A stretch of 64,000 bases of DNA from Metopolophium dirhodum. Taxonomy: Eukaryota > Arthropoda > Insecta > Hemiptera > Aphididae. Positions 1 to 12,074 of the stretch are shown here, one piece after another (the first letter of the stretch is position 1; each line of letters starts with the position of its first letter). Both the position numbers and the translations under genes were made by a program. The notes under the pieces were generated by a model. The model saw only the letters and a list, made by a program, of their open reading frames with translations. It was not told where the DNA came from and did not search any database. The stretch is taken from NCBI RefSeq assembly GCF_019925205.1, contig NC_083565.1:36174241-36238240 (forward strand), written 5' to 3'.

Positions 1-2266
1 CTCTTTTTGAAAATCACGATCTGTAAATAGTAAGAAATTAGATTTTATTATAAATAGATATTTGAAATATGTTTATGAAACAATTAGCACATTTAATAGT
101 TATAGTTCTGTATGTTTATTTTGTTAATCATAATATGATGGGAATATTTTACCCAAAAAGTTATCTAAACACGACATGCACTAATGATATAATTACATTT
201 ATGAACATATTAAAATACAAAAAAAAAAATTCTAAGAAATTAACAAATATTCTATTTTCTTAAAACGTATTATACAAAACTTTGTATATTTGATTATTTC
301 CATTTCAGAAAATAATTTAAAACCACAATAAAAAAACACATGCATTTAAGTAGCTACGAAACCCATCATTGATATTAAAGCAATAAATATAAGGACTTTA
401 TACTATAGTAAGACTATTTGATTGAACAACACAAATAAAAAAAAGTAAGGTCTTTCAAGTTTCCTCCGGCTCAGCCAGTGGTTTTCTGCTACATAAATGG
501 ATTGGAGAACGTTCTTTTTTATTTTATCCTTTTTGTAAAATTTTTCTTTGATTAAAAATGTTTAACTTTAAAACAAAGTGCCTCATACGTTATTCCAAAA
601 ATATCATTCGTAAAAAGTTTGATGTCAAGTGAAATGAAATGAGTAAATGACAAGTGATACATTTTTTCATTCTGTTACCTATAAAACATGCAACATATAA
701 TTAAATAGTAATTTATCATTTTCTAAACATCACACATTTTTTTTTAAATATTTAGTATATTAATATTTACTAGCCATATTTTCTATACACGATAAAATTT
801 TCTAATTATTTTGATTTGTGCAAATTATTTAGAGGTAAAGATTCATAAAAATGTTTCTTTTTAAATCTATTATTTTAAAATGTAATACAAAATTGCTCAT
901 AGGTTCGTCTACATTTATATAAAAAAAAATGCCAAGAAGAAAGGAAGATCAAATTTTTATGAATTTTTCAAGTTAAAAAAAAAACCAATAACTGTAGTTA
1001 CATGAAAAATACTACTGATTATAATATAAAAATAATAATATACCTATTTGATATAATAATATTTATTTATTTGAACCTTGTACAGCGGATGATTTATCGG
1101 TTCTTGTAAGTCCTTCTTTAGTCATTTCTCGTGCTTTTATTACTGAATCTATTCATATTAAAAATACATCAATTAATTTTTCTGATTATTAGTTCCAATA
1201 AGGTTTTAATCAACTCATGTCTATTTTAAAAAAAACTGATATTTTATGGACATTTTTCAGATAAGAACATTGAATATTTTATTGGTACAAAAAAACTAAA
1301 AACCTTTAAGTGTGTCATATTATTAGGTGTAAAAAGTCAAATATTAACTTTATTTTTAATGAATAAATTGAGAAATACCATTTATACCACTCTAACTTCC
1401 CCATTGTTTTTAATACTTTAATTTTGTATTGATTAAACTCCACGTCATTTGGAAGACTTTTTCTTTCTATCAGCTTTCTAAGAACTGAATCTTTTTTTGT
1501 AATGGGCAAGAACACATACCAATTTTTTATCCAGCTTAACATACAGCCTCTATTGTATTTTTATCAATAAATACGACAACTGAATAGGTACCTATTCATT
1601 ATGATTTTTATATTTTTCAATCAAAATATATGATACTATTTTAAGTAAATAATATGATATTTATTATTAATTTAGATATTTCATCAATCAATAAATTATA
1701 CATATTATAGATACAATTATTAATACAAATCAAACAATAAAATGTTACCTATTTAATGTAAAAGAAATATTTACAATATTATTAAGACATTATATGTAAT
1801 ACCTAATATAATGTGATTTAACAAAGTAAACTTTTAAAATTCAAACAATTAAATTTGTTCATCTAATTCTAATATTCATATGAATGAATAATTGGATATG
1901 CAATACTGTTATTAAGATTATCAAATATTATCATATATTTACAAAAATTTGTATGTTCAATATATATAGCAGTAAAATTTGTTGATAAATCATCAACTAT
2001 TATAGCATTACCTAATTTTAAGCTATCGATAGGTTTACAAAAAATGATCTAACCTGGTTCAAAATTTTACATAGAAACACTGTGTTATTTGTGCTGGGGT
2101 CATAACAAATGTTAAATACTTTAAAAATACAGTTTATTTTGTTTTTTAAAACCTATATAAATGCCTGAATGAGATTTAATATTCATTTTTATGTTGTATT
2201 TAAAAATTATTTGTTATTGAGGACTAGTATAACATTCAACTAAAGGACCTTTACAGTGTTCTTTTT
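1..2266. other. AT-rich intergenic stretch, no supported gene
   Basis: No recognisable gene. The longest open stretch is a 75-codon frame on the minus strand at 1,315-1,542 (contains ITKKDSVLRKLIERKSLPND), which matches no family I recognise and has no visible splice partner; it may be an exon scrap of a transposon or chance. The remainder is poly-A/T tracts and AT-rich sequence. Confidence 0.6.
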
Positions 2267-2875
2267 CATAAATAAATTTTACTTTGATTTGTGTCAGCTG
2301 TTGGCACAATTAATGTTAAAAACTCCCTGTAACGATAAATGACCTGCTCCAAAGGCTTCTCGTGTTTCCTGACCATTACCTTTAAAAATTTCATGAAGTT
2401 TTCAAATGGAAAACATGTACAATTATCAAGGGAACCGTAATTTCTATAATCATCTGCTAAATGTATTAAGCTATGAATATTATGAGATGAAAACCGGGCC
2501 CTATATATTTCTTAAAATATTTCAACAAAATAAAGTAAACATTTTTCAGCAAAATCAACAAGTTTTTTATTACTATTAAGTGATAATAGAATTCTAAATG
2601 AGACATGTAAACTTATAAAATTATTGTAACATTCTTCAGTTATAGTCCCTTTTAGAATAATAGCTCCTACATACACTATAATAAATTTAAACTCTGTAGC
2701 CACTTCATTTAATCCTCGGAGTTTTCTAGGAAAATCATTTGTCATAAATGGTTTGATAGATAAAATATGTTTAGAAATATTTGATATATCCCGACTTTGT
2801 ATACGAATAGATAATGGAGCATTTTTAATTATACCTAACCATAATATAATTAGTTTTTTCATAACACCTAAGCAC

Positions 2876-2883
2876 CCCATATG
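2876..2883. other. Target-site duplication, left copy (aged)
   Basis: CCCATATG beside the MITE; its partner TCCATGTG is at 3,314-3,321 and differs at two positions. Confidence 0.55.
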
Positions 2884-3313
2884 CAGTGTTCAGATTTGAT
2901 AAGTATTTTTTTATCTAGATAAAGATAAAGATAATGGAACTCAAATGTATCTAGATAGATATAAAAGATAACTTAACTAATATTTATCTAGATAAAAAAA
3001 GATACAATTTTTTTTTAAATGGATTTTAAATTTAGGTATATTTTAGTTGGGCAATAGGAACATAATAATAATAAGGATATAAATAAAAATAATTACATTA
3101 TTTATAAACCATAAACTTGGTTTGATAATCTGTATAAATATTTAAAATGTGTTTGTATAATTTCGCGATTTGTATCAATAAAAAATATATCTAGATGAAT
3201 TTATTTAGATTAGTAAAAAATTTATCTAAGATGAATGTTTAGATACCTTGTAACTATTTATCTAGACAAGATAAAATATGAACAAATAATTATCTAGATA
3301 AGTCCGAACACTG
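2884..3313. mobile_element. hAT-type MITE inside the transposase pseudogene
   Basis: The 430-bp insert begins CAGTGTTCAGATTTGAT and ends AAGTCCGAACACTG, so the ends are short inverted repeats with the CAGTG terminus typical of hAT elements. The flanking 8-mers, CCCATATG (2,876-2,883) and TCCATGTG (3,314-3,321), agree at 6 of 8 positions and fit an aged 8-bp target duplication. The interior is rich in TATCTAGATA-like words and has no ORF. It splits the transposase frame between DYMHM and GCLGVMKKL. A related sequence lies at ~60,018-60,158. Confidence 0.75.
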
Positions 3314-4550
3314 TCCATGTGCATATAGTCCACACTGAAACTATTTACCATGTTAATATGCGGTATTTTTGTTTGTACAGAAATGTCATTAGTGACATGA
3401 TGTTCATCATCAATACGATTTAAAAAATCAGTATGTGTTCTTTTAGAATAGTTAGATCCTAATAAACAAGTAGTATTGTTAACACGATCACTTTCAATTA
3501 GGTACACATCTTGAACATGAATAATAACCGTTGCAATTTTTAGTGCGTGTAATAAAACTACGAGCAGGAAGATCACAACAAATTGTATCTAATACCACAA
3601 ATGTTATTCCATATTCTGTCTTAAAACTATTTAGGGATAAACTTTTTAATTCATCAACCATACTTCTGAAGTATAAATTGCTGCATTGAGGTTACTCTTT
3701 CCCCCAACAAAGACCAATAATAAATAAATTAGGTTTATTTAGAGGATAACGAGCATAAGCCAAAACTGGCCAGAAAGAACTAGAAGAACTCTTTGTAAGT
3801 GGTAAGCCGTCAACCCTTACAACTAATTTAATAACTTCCTCAAAAACGTTTGGATCATAAACTGACATCAAACCATTTGATATTCCAAAATGATAATATA
3901 AGTCAGAGTTAACGGTTTGAATTTGATTAGTCATATCATATTTATTAGTTATCATAACTATTCTAGAATCAACTGTAAAATTATTAAAACAATTATGCTC
4001 TTTAAGAATTTTTAATAAACTAGAAAAAGCTACGGATGTTATAGAGTTATTAATTTTCCATTTATCTAACAAATTCAATATTAGTTATTCATCATTAAAT
4101 ATATAAATTTCATAACTATTGGACTCATCAGTATCAGAATAGGAATTATATGAAAAATCATTTTGATCAAAATCACTCTTATCTGAAAAATAATTAAGGG
4201 GGGTTCAAATAAAAACAAATTGTTTGATGTACCATCAACATAATCAGATAAATAAGAACTTTCCAAAGGCAGTAAACTTAAACTGTCATGAGATGTACTT
4301 GGTTGTGGATTTAACTCGAGTTGATTATCTATCAAAAAATCTACAGTCTCTAATTCTTCTAAAAATCTTTTACGCTTAGTAGATTTACTGAGAGTATGGT
4401 ATGACATAATTAAATACAAATACCTACTTACCAAACTTAAATGATTATAATTTACCTACTTACCAAAACAACTAATATAGGTTTAATATTGTTAGGTTTA
4501 CTGTTCATTGTATAATATATATATATAGGTAGAAACACTTAATAATCATT

Positions 4551-6270
4551 CTCTTCTATACAATAGTCAGCTTAAAACCAGCCTGAAAAAAAAATAATTG
4601 TTCAATGAATTTTTTCGAATTAATATATTTTAAATTTAAATAATTACTTACTTACCAAATTAGGTACGATGAGAAATTTAGTACCTAAATCAGTAAAGCG
4701 CAGCGGTTGTAACTTTATAGGTAGGTGCTCTGAACGAAAATCAGGAACGACAGAATCTTGTTTATCTCTTCTATACAATAGTCAGCTTAAAACCAACCTG
4801 AAAAATAAATAATTGTTTAGTGAATTTTTTTCGAATTAATATATTTTTTATTTAAATAATTACTTACTTACCAAAATAGGTACGATGAAAAATTTAGTAC
4901 CTAAACCAGTAAAGCGCAGCGGTTGTAACTTTATAGGTAGGTACTCTGAATGAAAATCAGGAACGACAGAATCTTGTTTATCTCTTCTATACAATAGTCA
5001 GCTTAAAACCAACCTGAAAAATAAATAATTGTTTAGTGAATTTTTTTCGAATTAATATATTTTTTATTTAAATAATTACTTACTTACCAAAATAGGTACG
5101 ATGAAAAATTTAGTACCTAAACCAGTAAAGCGCAGCGGTTGTAACTTTATAGGTAGGTACTCTGAATGAAAATCAGGAACAACAGAATCTTGTTTATCTC
5201 TTCTATACAATAGTCAGCTTAAAACCAGCCTGAAAAAAAATAATTGTTAAATGAATTTTTTCGAATTAATATATTTTAAATTTAAATAATTACTTACTTA
5301 CCAAAATAGGTACGATGAGAAATTTAGTACCTAAACCAGTAAAGCGCAGCGGTTGTAACTTTATAGATAGGTGCTCTGAATGAAAATCAGGAACGACAGA
5401 ATCTTGTTTATCTCTTCTATACAATAGTCAGCTTAAAACCAACCTGAAAAATAAATAATTGTTTAGTGAATTTTTTTCGAATTAATATATTTTTTATTTA
5501 AATAATTACTTACTTACCAAAATAGGTACGATGAAAAATTTAGTACCTAAACCAGTAAAGCGCAGCGGTTGTAACTTTATAGGTAGGTACTCTGAATGAA
5601 AATCAGGAACGACAGAATCTTGTTTATCTCTTCTATACAATAGTCAGCTTAAAACCAACCTGAAAAATAAATAATTGTTTAGTGAATTTTTTTCGAATTA
5701 ATATATTTTTTATTTAAATAATTACTTACTTACCAAAATAGGTACGATGAAAAATTTAGTACCTAAACCAGTAAAGCGCAGCGGTTGTAACTTTATAGGT
5801 AGGTACTCTGAATGAAAATCAGGAACAACAGAATCTTGTTTATCTCTTCTATACAATAGTCAGCTTAAAACCAGCCTGAAAAAAAATAATTGTTAAATGA
5901 ATTTTTTCGAATTAATATATTTTAAATTTAAATAATTACTTACTTACCAAAATAGGTACGATGAGAAATTTAGTACCTAAACCAGTAAAGCGCAGCGGTT
6001 GTAACTTTATAGATAGGTGCTCTGAATTCAGGAATCAGGAACGACAGAATCTTGTTTATCTCTTCTATACAATAGTCAGCTTAAAACCAACCTGAAAAAT
6101 AAATAATTGTTTAGTGAATTTTTTTCGAATTAATATATTTTTTATTTAAATAATTACTTACTTACCAAAATAGGTACGATGAAAAATTTAGTACCTAAAC
6201 CAGTAAAGCGCAGCGGTTGTAACTTTATAGGTAGGTACTCTGAATGAAAATCAGGAACGACAGAACCTTG
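4551..6270. repeat. ~215-bp tandem repeat, eight copies, with a 3-unit higher-order period
   Basis: Unit starts (CTCTTCTATACAATAGTCAG) lie at 4,551, 4,766, 4,982, 5,198, 5,412, 5,628, 5,844 and 6,060, so spacing is 214-216 bp. Each unit carries AAAGCGCAGCGGTTGTAACT and an inverted pair TAGGTAC...GTACCTA around a short loop. Two subtypes are visible: a, with CCAGCCTGAAAAAAAATAA, and b, with CCAACCTGAAAAATAAATAA. Their order is a-b-b-a-b-b-a-b, giving a ~646-bp higher-order repeat. The array adjoins the 5' side of the transposase pseudogene, so it may be a subterminal or promoter repeat of that transposon (inference). Confidence 0.9.
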
Positions 6271-7209
6271 ACTATGCGAGTCGTAACTATCGGCAGTCAT
6301 CCGAGTAGATACACGACACTAATCATAATAATATATAACTTACAGGAAAATAACGAGAGAATATTATAGAATTTTAGAATAAGTTTAATATTATTTTATT
6401 ATTAATCACTCAAATATAATACACAGAATCCTGGTTGGCGTAATGGCATCTGAAACTCTGGCGATTATCACGAACGACCCAAAGGTTAACGAATAGTTCA
6501 ATAATCAAAGTCGAAATGCCCAATGCTGTAGAATACTGTTGTGTAATTTTACGAAAAGCCAGTTTAATTCTATTTTGGTCTCCCTATAACAATTTTCTGA
6601 TTGGACAAGATAAGCCATAAACCCATAACTGGCAGCTGCCGCACCGACAACCACTGATGGGCGATGCCGATATAGAGACATGGAGTATGTTTATGTATAT
6701 TATTATGGTTGTCGGCTCTGTCCACTTACCACGGTTATCTGCTTCTGATACCAATAATATCAATATTGAAACTATAAACTCATCCTCACGATGCGTACTA
6801 TACGCTTTGTGTCATCTGTTTATTCTGTTTATACTTTACATGTTTACATCTGTTTATTCTTGAACACCAGCTCTCGCTAATTAAATTGTAGTATAATTGT
6901 TGCCGCCGCAACATAATTATACACCTACCTATCTACCTATTATTTAAATTAATTAATATCGGGTTATAATTAATAGCGAGGATAGCTGGTCTCACACACA
7001 CACACACACACACACCATCACCTGTTGTCGTTATAATATTTTATTTTTATATCTATTTAAATGTGTCCTGTGAGTTATATAATACCTATATGTAGATTAT
7101 GCCCGTTATCGTATGCCGCCGCACCGGCTACGTGAATATTATTTAACACGGCCGCCGCGATATTTTGTCTCGCATCAAACGTTGTCGCGTCAACACCGGC
7201 GTGTGCCAA
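6271..7209. other. Gene-free stretch with a CA microsatellite
   Basis: Unique-looking sequence with no gene I can support; a 68-codon open frame at 6,657-6,863 (+) has no recognisable motif. It contains an uninterrupted (CA)n run at about 6,993-7,015 and GC-richer sequence at 7,100-7,210. Confidence 0.5.
6993..7015. repeat. (CA)n microsatellite
   Basis: About eleven CA dinucleotides in a row. Confidence 0.95.
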
Positions 7210-7217
7210 ATTATTAT

Positions 7218-8038
7218 CAGTGGTGTAGTGGAGCCGGTGCGTATACGCGGGTATACGGCGTATAACGACTTCTCCAGTTTTTGGTTGATGCGTATACTTA
7301 TAATATAATTTGTGATACGCAGGTATACGGATATACTGTGTAGCTATAAATCAATAATATTAATAGTATTAACGAATAACCAATAATACCAAACATATTT
7401 CCTTGTGATCATGTTCATTAGGAACTATTATTATTTTTACATTTTACACATCTATTTTTAACTTCATTGCATGGATCTATATTTATTATATATATATATA
7501 TATCATACGTCTAAAATTATAAGCTTATCTATAACGATAGCCGACGCCGAGATTCACGGTCACATGCATTACTGAAAATAATTTTGTCAAAAAATATTAT
7601 TTTATGTACCTACACTGTGTCACACAATAATTACATAAATAAAACAATTGATCTACAAAAAATGATGTTTTCATTTATTTTTAATCATTCAAAGTTGTGA
7701 TACCTAATTTATATACTACCGAGTATACATTTAAGACTATAAATATTAATAAATATTTAGGTTTTTTGACTTTAAAAGAAGTGGGGATAGGGGGGTTAAG
7801 AAATTAACATAGGTAATCATAAACAATTTAAATGTATAATCATATATTTTAGGAGTATGATTGTAAACTATAGAGACTCAATTGCGGTAAGGTAGTAGTA
7901 AAGTGTATGTAATTATAAATATATCATTAGTAATAGCGTAGTATATATAGTGGTTGGGGGGGGGGAGAAGCCCCCCACGTTTACATATCAAGTACATTAA
8001 AACGTATACTCAGTAAAAAAATTACGACTACATCACTG
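7218..8038. mobile_element. Non-autonomous hAT-type element with perfect 8-bp target duplication
   Basis: The left end is CAGTGGTGTAGTGGAG; the right end read inward is CAGTGATGTAGTCGTAA. Both flanks carry the identical 8-mer ATTATTAT (7,210-7,217 and 8,039-8,046), the size expected for hAT insertion, although this 8-mer is low in complexity. The 821-bp interior has no coding capacity. It holds a tandem of TATACG words near the left end and a G-run/C-run hairpin (GGGGGGAGAAGCCCCCC) at about 7,955-7,976. Confidence 0.8.
7959..7976. other. G-run/C-run hairpin near the right end of the hAT-type element
   Basis: A run of G, the loop AGAAG and a run of C can fold into a very stable short stem inside the element. 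Confidence 0.6.
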
Positions 8039-8046
8039 ATTATTAT

Positions 8047-11000
8047 ATATTATATTATTCACTTTTCAAAGTAGTGCAAATATTATTTTTATTATAAATT
8101 TATAAACATTAGCGCCAGAAGTGCCTAAGTATTATATTGTTACACAAATTAATATATTATACCTTTGTGACGGCGTGAATCGCCAATTTTATTATATCTG
8201 TGTGTTAACACCATTTGCGTGATTTTATTTGTATGTAAATTTATATAATTTAGGTAGCGGCTGGCCAGCAGTGCACCGACAACCTGTGAGTTATTTATTT
8301 TATATTATTATTATCATTATTATTACGATATTTTGTTAGATTTATTATTATATTCTGTCGTGCCACAAGGGCCGTACATTATTTATTATTATTATTATAC
8401 TCCATTGTGCCATAAGGGCTATATATATTTGTTATATTCTAATGTGCCATAAGGGCGCATAGTTCTATTATATTATTATTCAGCTTGGTCATAAGGACTG
8501 CATATTATTGTTATATTTACATTTTGTCTGGTCATAATAAGGGCCGCAGTGCCGCACATTATTTGCATGTATTATTGTACATATTATATTTCTCTATTTT
8601 GTTGGACCAGAAGGGCCACGATATATATTATACTGTAATAGCCATAAGGGCTTTGATTTATTATTTATATTATATTTTTTATACCTTGGTGTTGCTGTGA
8701 TTTTTATATATTTGTAAAAATTATTATTATTGATATTGTGTATTATACAGCAACTCATTAACCAGCAATCGTGTTACCATTTATTTAACTTAATTTAATT
8801 ATTGTATACACACCCACATATATACACATATAACACACAGATAATACACATAATTACACTACACGCATTACGTAGTTCGACAGTATTTGCCCGGCGATCC
8901 CGACCACTGTTGTTCGAACTTCGAACTATTACACCATTACACACCCAGCTAGTGCTCGCATATTCAAGACCTAGGTGTTAGTGGTGAGCAATTATTTAGG
9001 TGTCCGGGGTGCGCGTATTATCGTCATATGCTCCCGGCCCGTACAATAATAGTATACTACTTTTTGTAGAATGGTAACGAACGAGTCGTATAAACTGCTT
9101 GTGGTATACTAACTATCCGTAGATAAGACTGATAACAGTTACAGTTTATATTACTATATAGCGGACAGCTGTTATATTGTGATAATTACGTAATAATAAT
9201 CATGATTCATAAACTAATTAAAAGAATGTTGGTATATTATTATTATAATAAGTAGCAATATGCCTACCATAATATTATGCTACTTATAACACGTTTTTTT
9301 CATCTGTAGATAAGGACATACCTAATTATTGTATTAAAATGTTTTTCATTTTCTTAGTTAGCCTATAACTTTTTTTTAAATACTGAGTAAGAGTTCAAAA
9401 TATATTATTATATATATTATATATATATTATTGTGAATTCTTGGATTTCTTTGAACATGTTGCTGGTGTTGTGCAAATAAATTAGCTAACTCGTCGAAAT
9501 TATAGTTATTATTATATTTTCAAATCGGTACAAATGAAATAAAATTAGAACTTTAAGTAGGTACTTTTTTAAACGTTTGGAATACGTATACGACTACGTA
9601 TGAATTACCTATTTTGCAAATATAGTGACGTGGCGTGCAGATATATCTATATATCCAATAAGTTATAAATATATTGTATACAATTATTGAAGTTAATAAA
9701 ATATTAATTAATACGATATTATATCTATAGAGACATACAAAGTAGTCAAACGTTTTAAATTCATTCGACTTTTAATTCGCTGGCGTGTCGTATGATATTG
9801 AAGAATATAAGAAATAATAAAAATCTTTCGACAATTCCTTGATGTCGTATACGACTATTATTAGATCGCGCAGTTCGAAGATTGTGTAAGGTCTTTCCAG
9901 TTTCAACGATGTCGATTATCGATAACGACGATTAACACAGTTATATCTATTATTTAGATATGTGCATTGCGCGTGTTACACAATCATTGAAATTTAGTAC
10001 AATTATATAATATAATAATTTTAAGTAATAAAAATTATAAGACACCAAAAGATACGTCAAACGCGATTATATACATGAAAATATAATATAAAAATTAATA
10101 TTTTTCAATTTTGTATCAATTATATTTAAGACTAACTACATATTATACTTCAACTAAAAAGTAGCACATCAGTAAATTACTAGCAAATAATTTTAAATGG
10201 TGTGTTCATTTAGGCTTGGAAAACTCATGTAAAATAATATTTTAATTTATTATATATATTAAATTTATTGATAATGGAAAAACATAGACATTACATTACG
10301 ATTATGTTACGATAATATTATAAAAATATTATAAAAATCTAGTCCTAGTGAGAAATTTGGGACTGGTTTCACTCCAATATAATTCAAAATTTTAACTTAA
10401 GCGTTTATTAATAATTATGACATTCTAGATGTTGTCATAAAATTAAAATATAAAATGTAAATTTATACTAACTGGACACAACTATTATTAACAATAAATT
10501 ATTGCTTTAAGAAATTGAATGAATATTACAGTTACATATATTTATAACAATTAATGGTACTCGTGATATTAATGATACTATATACATTATACAATATATA
10601 ATATGTTACATAGGTAGGTTAATTATGTTATTAATAATATACATACTTCATTTTATCGGAAGAAATTACACATTTACACACTGATTACAAGCAAAATAAT
10701 AAATGTATAACTATTAACTAGGTATACAATATGTTTTCATTGTTGTAAGTAACAGAAAACAATGATAACCACGTTATTCAGTGGACTTTGATCACTAACA
10801 GGACGTTATTAGTCAATAGTCATTGGGTACTATACGGCTATTATATATTTATAATGGACGAAACCAATACATATTTTATTTGGATATAATAATATATTAA
10901 TATAATAAGCTATACTATGTAGGTTCAATATTTATCAGTGAATAGTATTTATTTCCATTGTTTACATAGCACACGAATCAAAATTAATTAAAAACGGATT

Positions 11001-11099
11001 TTTGATATTTATACGATTATAATATTGTTCTACAAAATGAATGCTACAAAATGTAATTAAATTAAGTCTTTACTAAAAACTATTTCAATTATTGACAAA
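8047..11099. other. AT-rich gene-free stretch
   Basis: Apart from the GTGCCATAAGGGC cluster I see no gene. There are AT microsatellite patches (e.g. 9,400-9,430) and a GC-richer patch at 8,870-9,040. The segment at ~10,432-10,500 (TTGTCATAAAATTAAAAT...CTGGACACAACTATTA) recurs at 63,942-64,000. Confidence 0.5.
8350..8655 (+). repeat. Cluster of diverged GTGCCATAAGGGC boxes
   Basis: Seven related boxes lie 30-75 bp apart, all in one orientation: GTGCCACAAGGGCC (~8,358), GTGCCATAAGGGCT (~8,405), GTGCCATAAGGGCG (~8,441), TGGTCATAAGGACTG (~8,485), a version with an inserted AATA (~8,528), GGACCAGAAGGGCC (~8,602) and AGCCATAAGGGCT (~8,637). The spacers are TTATTATTA-rich and diverged, so this is not a recent minisatellite. 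It may be the leader or LTR of a retroelement: a TGTGACGGCGTGAATCGCC start lies at 8,166 and GC-richer sequence continues to ~9,040, but I could not define LTR borders. Confidence 0.55.
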
Positions 11100-11147
11100 A
11101 ATTATAAGAACCTATTATATTACAATATTATTTTAGTCAATAACATT

Positions 11148-11421
11148 TTTTGGTATATGGAACTAATTGGTAATTTCATTTTAATAAAGCTCGCATTAAG
11201 CTAAATAATTGGTAACATCGTTTTATGGAAAACAAATACCTACTGAGGTTTTAAGAATTCTCATTATATGCACAGCTGGTTATAATTTTAAAATATATAT
11301 AAGTTAAATTTTTTTGTACACGGAACCGATTGGTAATTATATTTTAATACAGCTGGAATTAAGCTAAATAGTTCAGTAAATAGTTTTATCGAAAACAAAT
11401 ATTTATGTTTTAAGAATTGTC
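11148..11421 (+). repeat. Two direct copies of a ~110-bp block
   Basis: The block starting GGAACTAATTGGTAATT (~11,158) and containing ATTAAGCTAAATA, GAAAACAAATA and TTTTAAGAATT recurs about 165 bp downstream (GGAACCGATTGGTAATT, ~11,323). The copies are visibly diverged. Confidence 0.7.
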
Positions 11422-11459
11422 ATGAAGAGGACGCCACACCCGCGTATGTTGTCTCCGTC

Positions 11460-11737
11460 TTACAAGCGTGTAACATACCAAATTTACTCTCAGAAATTCA
11501 CGTTTTATGCCATTAAGTTAAAAATTAGAGTGAATCGACATACTGTGAAACTTGATGCTAAGAACATTGTGTGTATGTTTTGTTGGAAGTTTCTTTTACG
11601 ATAGTTCAGTTTTTAAGTGAGTTATGCGTGTATAATACATATAAACTAAAAATGTTCATAACTCAGTTAATATTTAATCTGACGGGAAGTACGTGAATTT
11701 CTGAGCGTAAATTTGGTATGTTACACGTTTGTATGAA
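11460..11737. repeat. ~43-bp inverted repeat, MITE-like hairpin
   Basis: ACAAGCGTGTAACATACC... at 11,460-11,505 is matched in reverse complement at ~11,690-11,737 (GGTATGTTACACGTTTGT). The arms are ~180 bp apart. The sequence just before the left arm (GAGGACGCCACACCCGCG, then TTGTCTCCGTCTTACAA) recurs at 56,244-56,300, so this is a dispersed repeat family. Confidence 0.7.
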
Positions 11738-11929
11738 GCGATAATTAGTAGATATATTGTACATTTGGATTTACTTTACGATTTGTACGCTACAGAACAT
11801 AATTAATTACATGATATACCATATACGTACATAAAAACACATAGGTATATATAATATATGATTTACTTACCTATATAACTTATGTTATCGTTTATTAATA
11901 TGTATAGTAATTTATACAGCATGGAGTAA

Positions 11930-11966
11930 TAAGAATTCTAATTCTAATTCTAATTATTCTAATTAT
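11930..11966. repeat. (TTCTAA)n short tandem repeat
   Basis: Several consecutive TTCTAA units, with slight degeneration at the right end. Confidence 0.8.
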
Positions 11967-12074
11967 ATTAGTCTATGACAGTGATTCCCTACCCGTGGCT
12001 CACGAAGATATTCCATGATGCCCGTTACAAATTTTTGAAATAAAATAAAATATTATATTATACCTACAAGATTA

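Larger units (their letters stand above)
2267..4407 (-). pseudogene. Decayed DNA-transposon transposase of the DGLPL / DYMHM / GVMKKL type
   Basis: Read from right to left, four broken frames line up into one protein. The chosen start is the ATG at 4,407 (MSYHTLSKSTKRKRF). The next block has VDGLPL and GLCWGKE (3,692-4,078), then CCDLPARSF and the cysteine motif GYYSCSRC (about 3,520-3,600), then DYMHM (~3,325), GCLGVMKKL (~2,850), FPRKLRGLNE (~2,710), and SHNIHSLIHLADDY with FPFENFMKF (~2,400-2,470), ending near 2,267. I recognise this order of motifs from large transposase-like proteins common in aphid and cnidarian genomes; it is possibly CACTA-related, but the superfamily is not certain. 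The gene is dead: there are in-frame stops after GLCWGKE and near 2,512, a frameshift after SCSRC, and a 430-bp MITE inserted between DYMHM and GCLGV. The 215-bp tandem repeats immediately upstream may be subterminal repeats of the same element. Confidence 0.75.

Noticed and set aside
6657..6863. 68-codon hydrophobic frame as a small membrane protein
   Set aside because: No homolog recognised, no conserved context, and chance frames of this size are common.
8138..9045. Solo LTR (TGT...ACA)
   Set aside because: Candidate ends were found, but no matching 4-6-bp target duplication and no second LTR or coding region.
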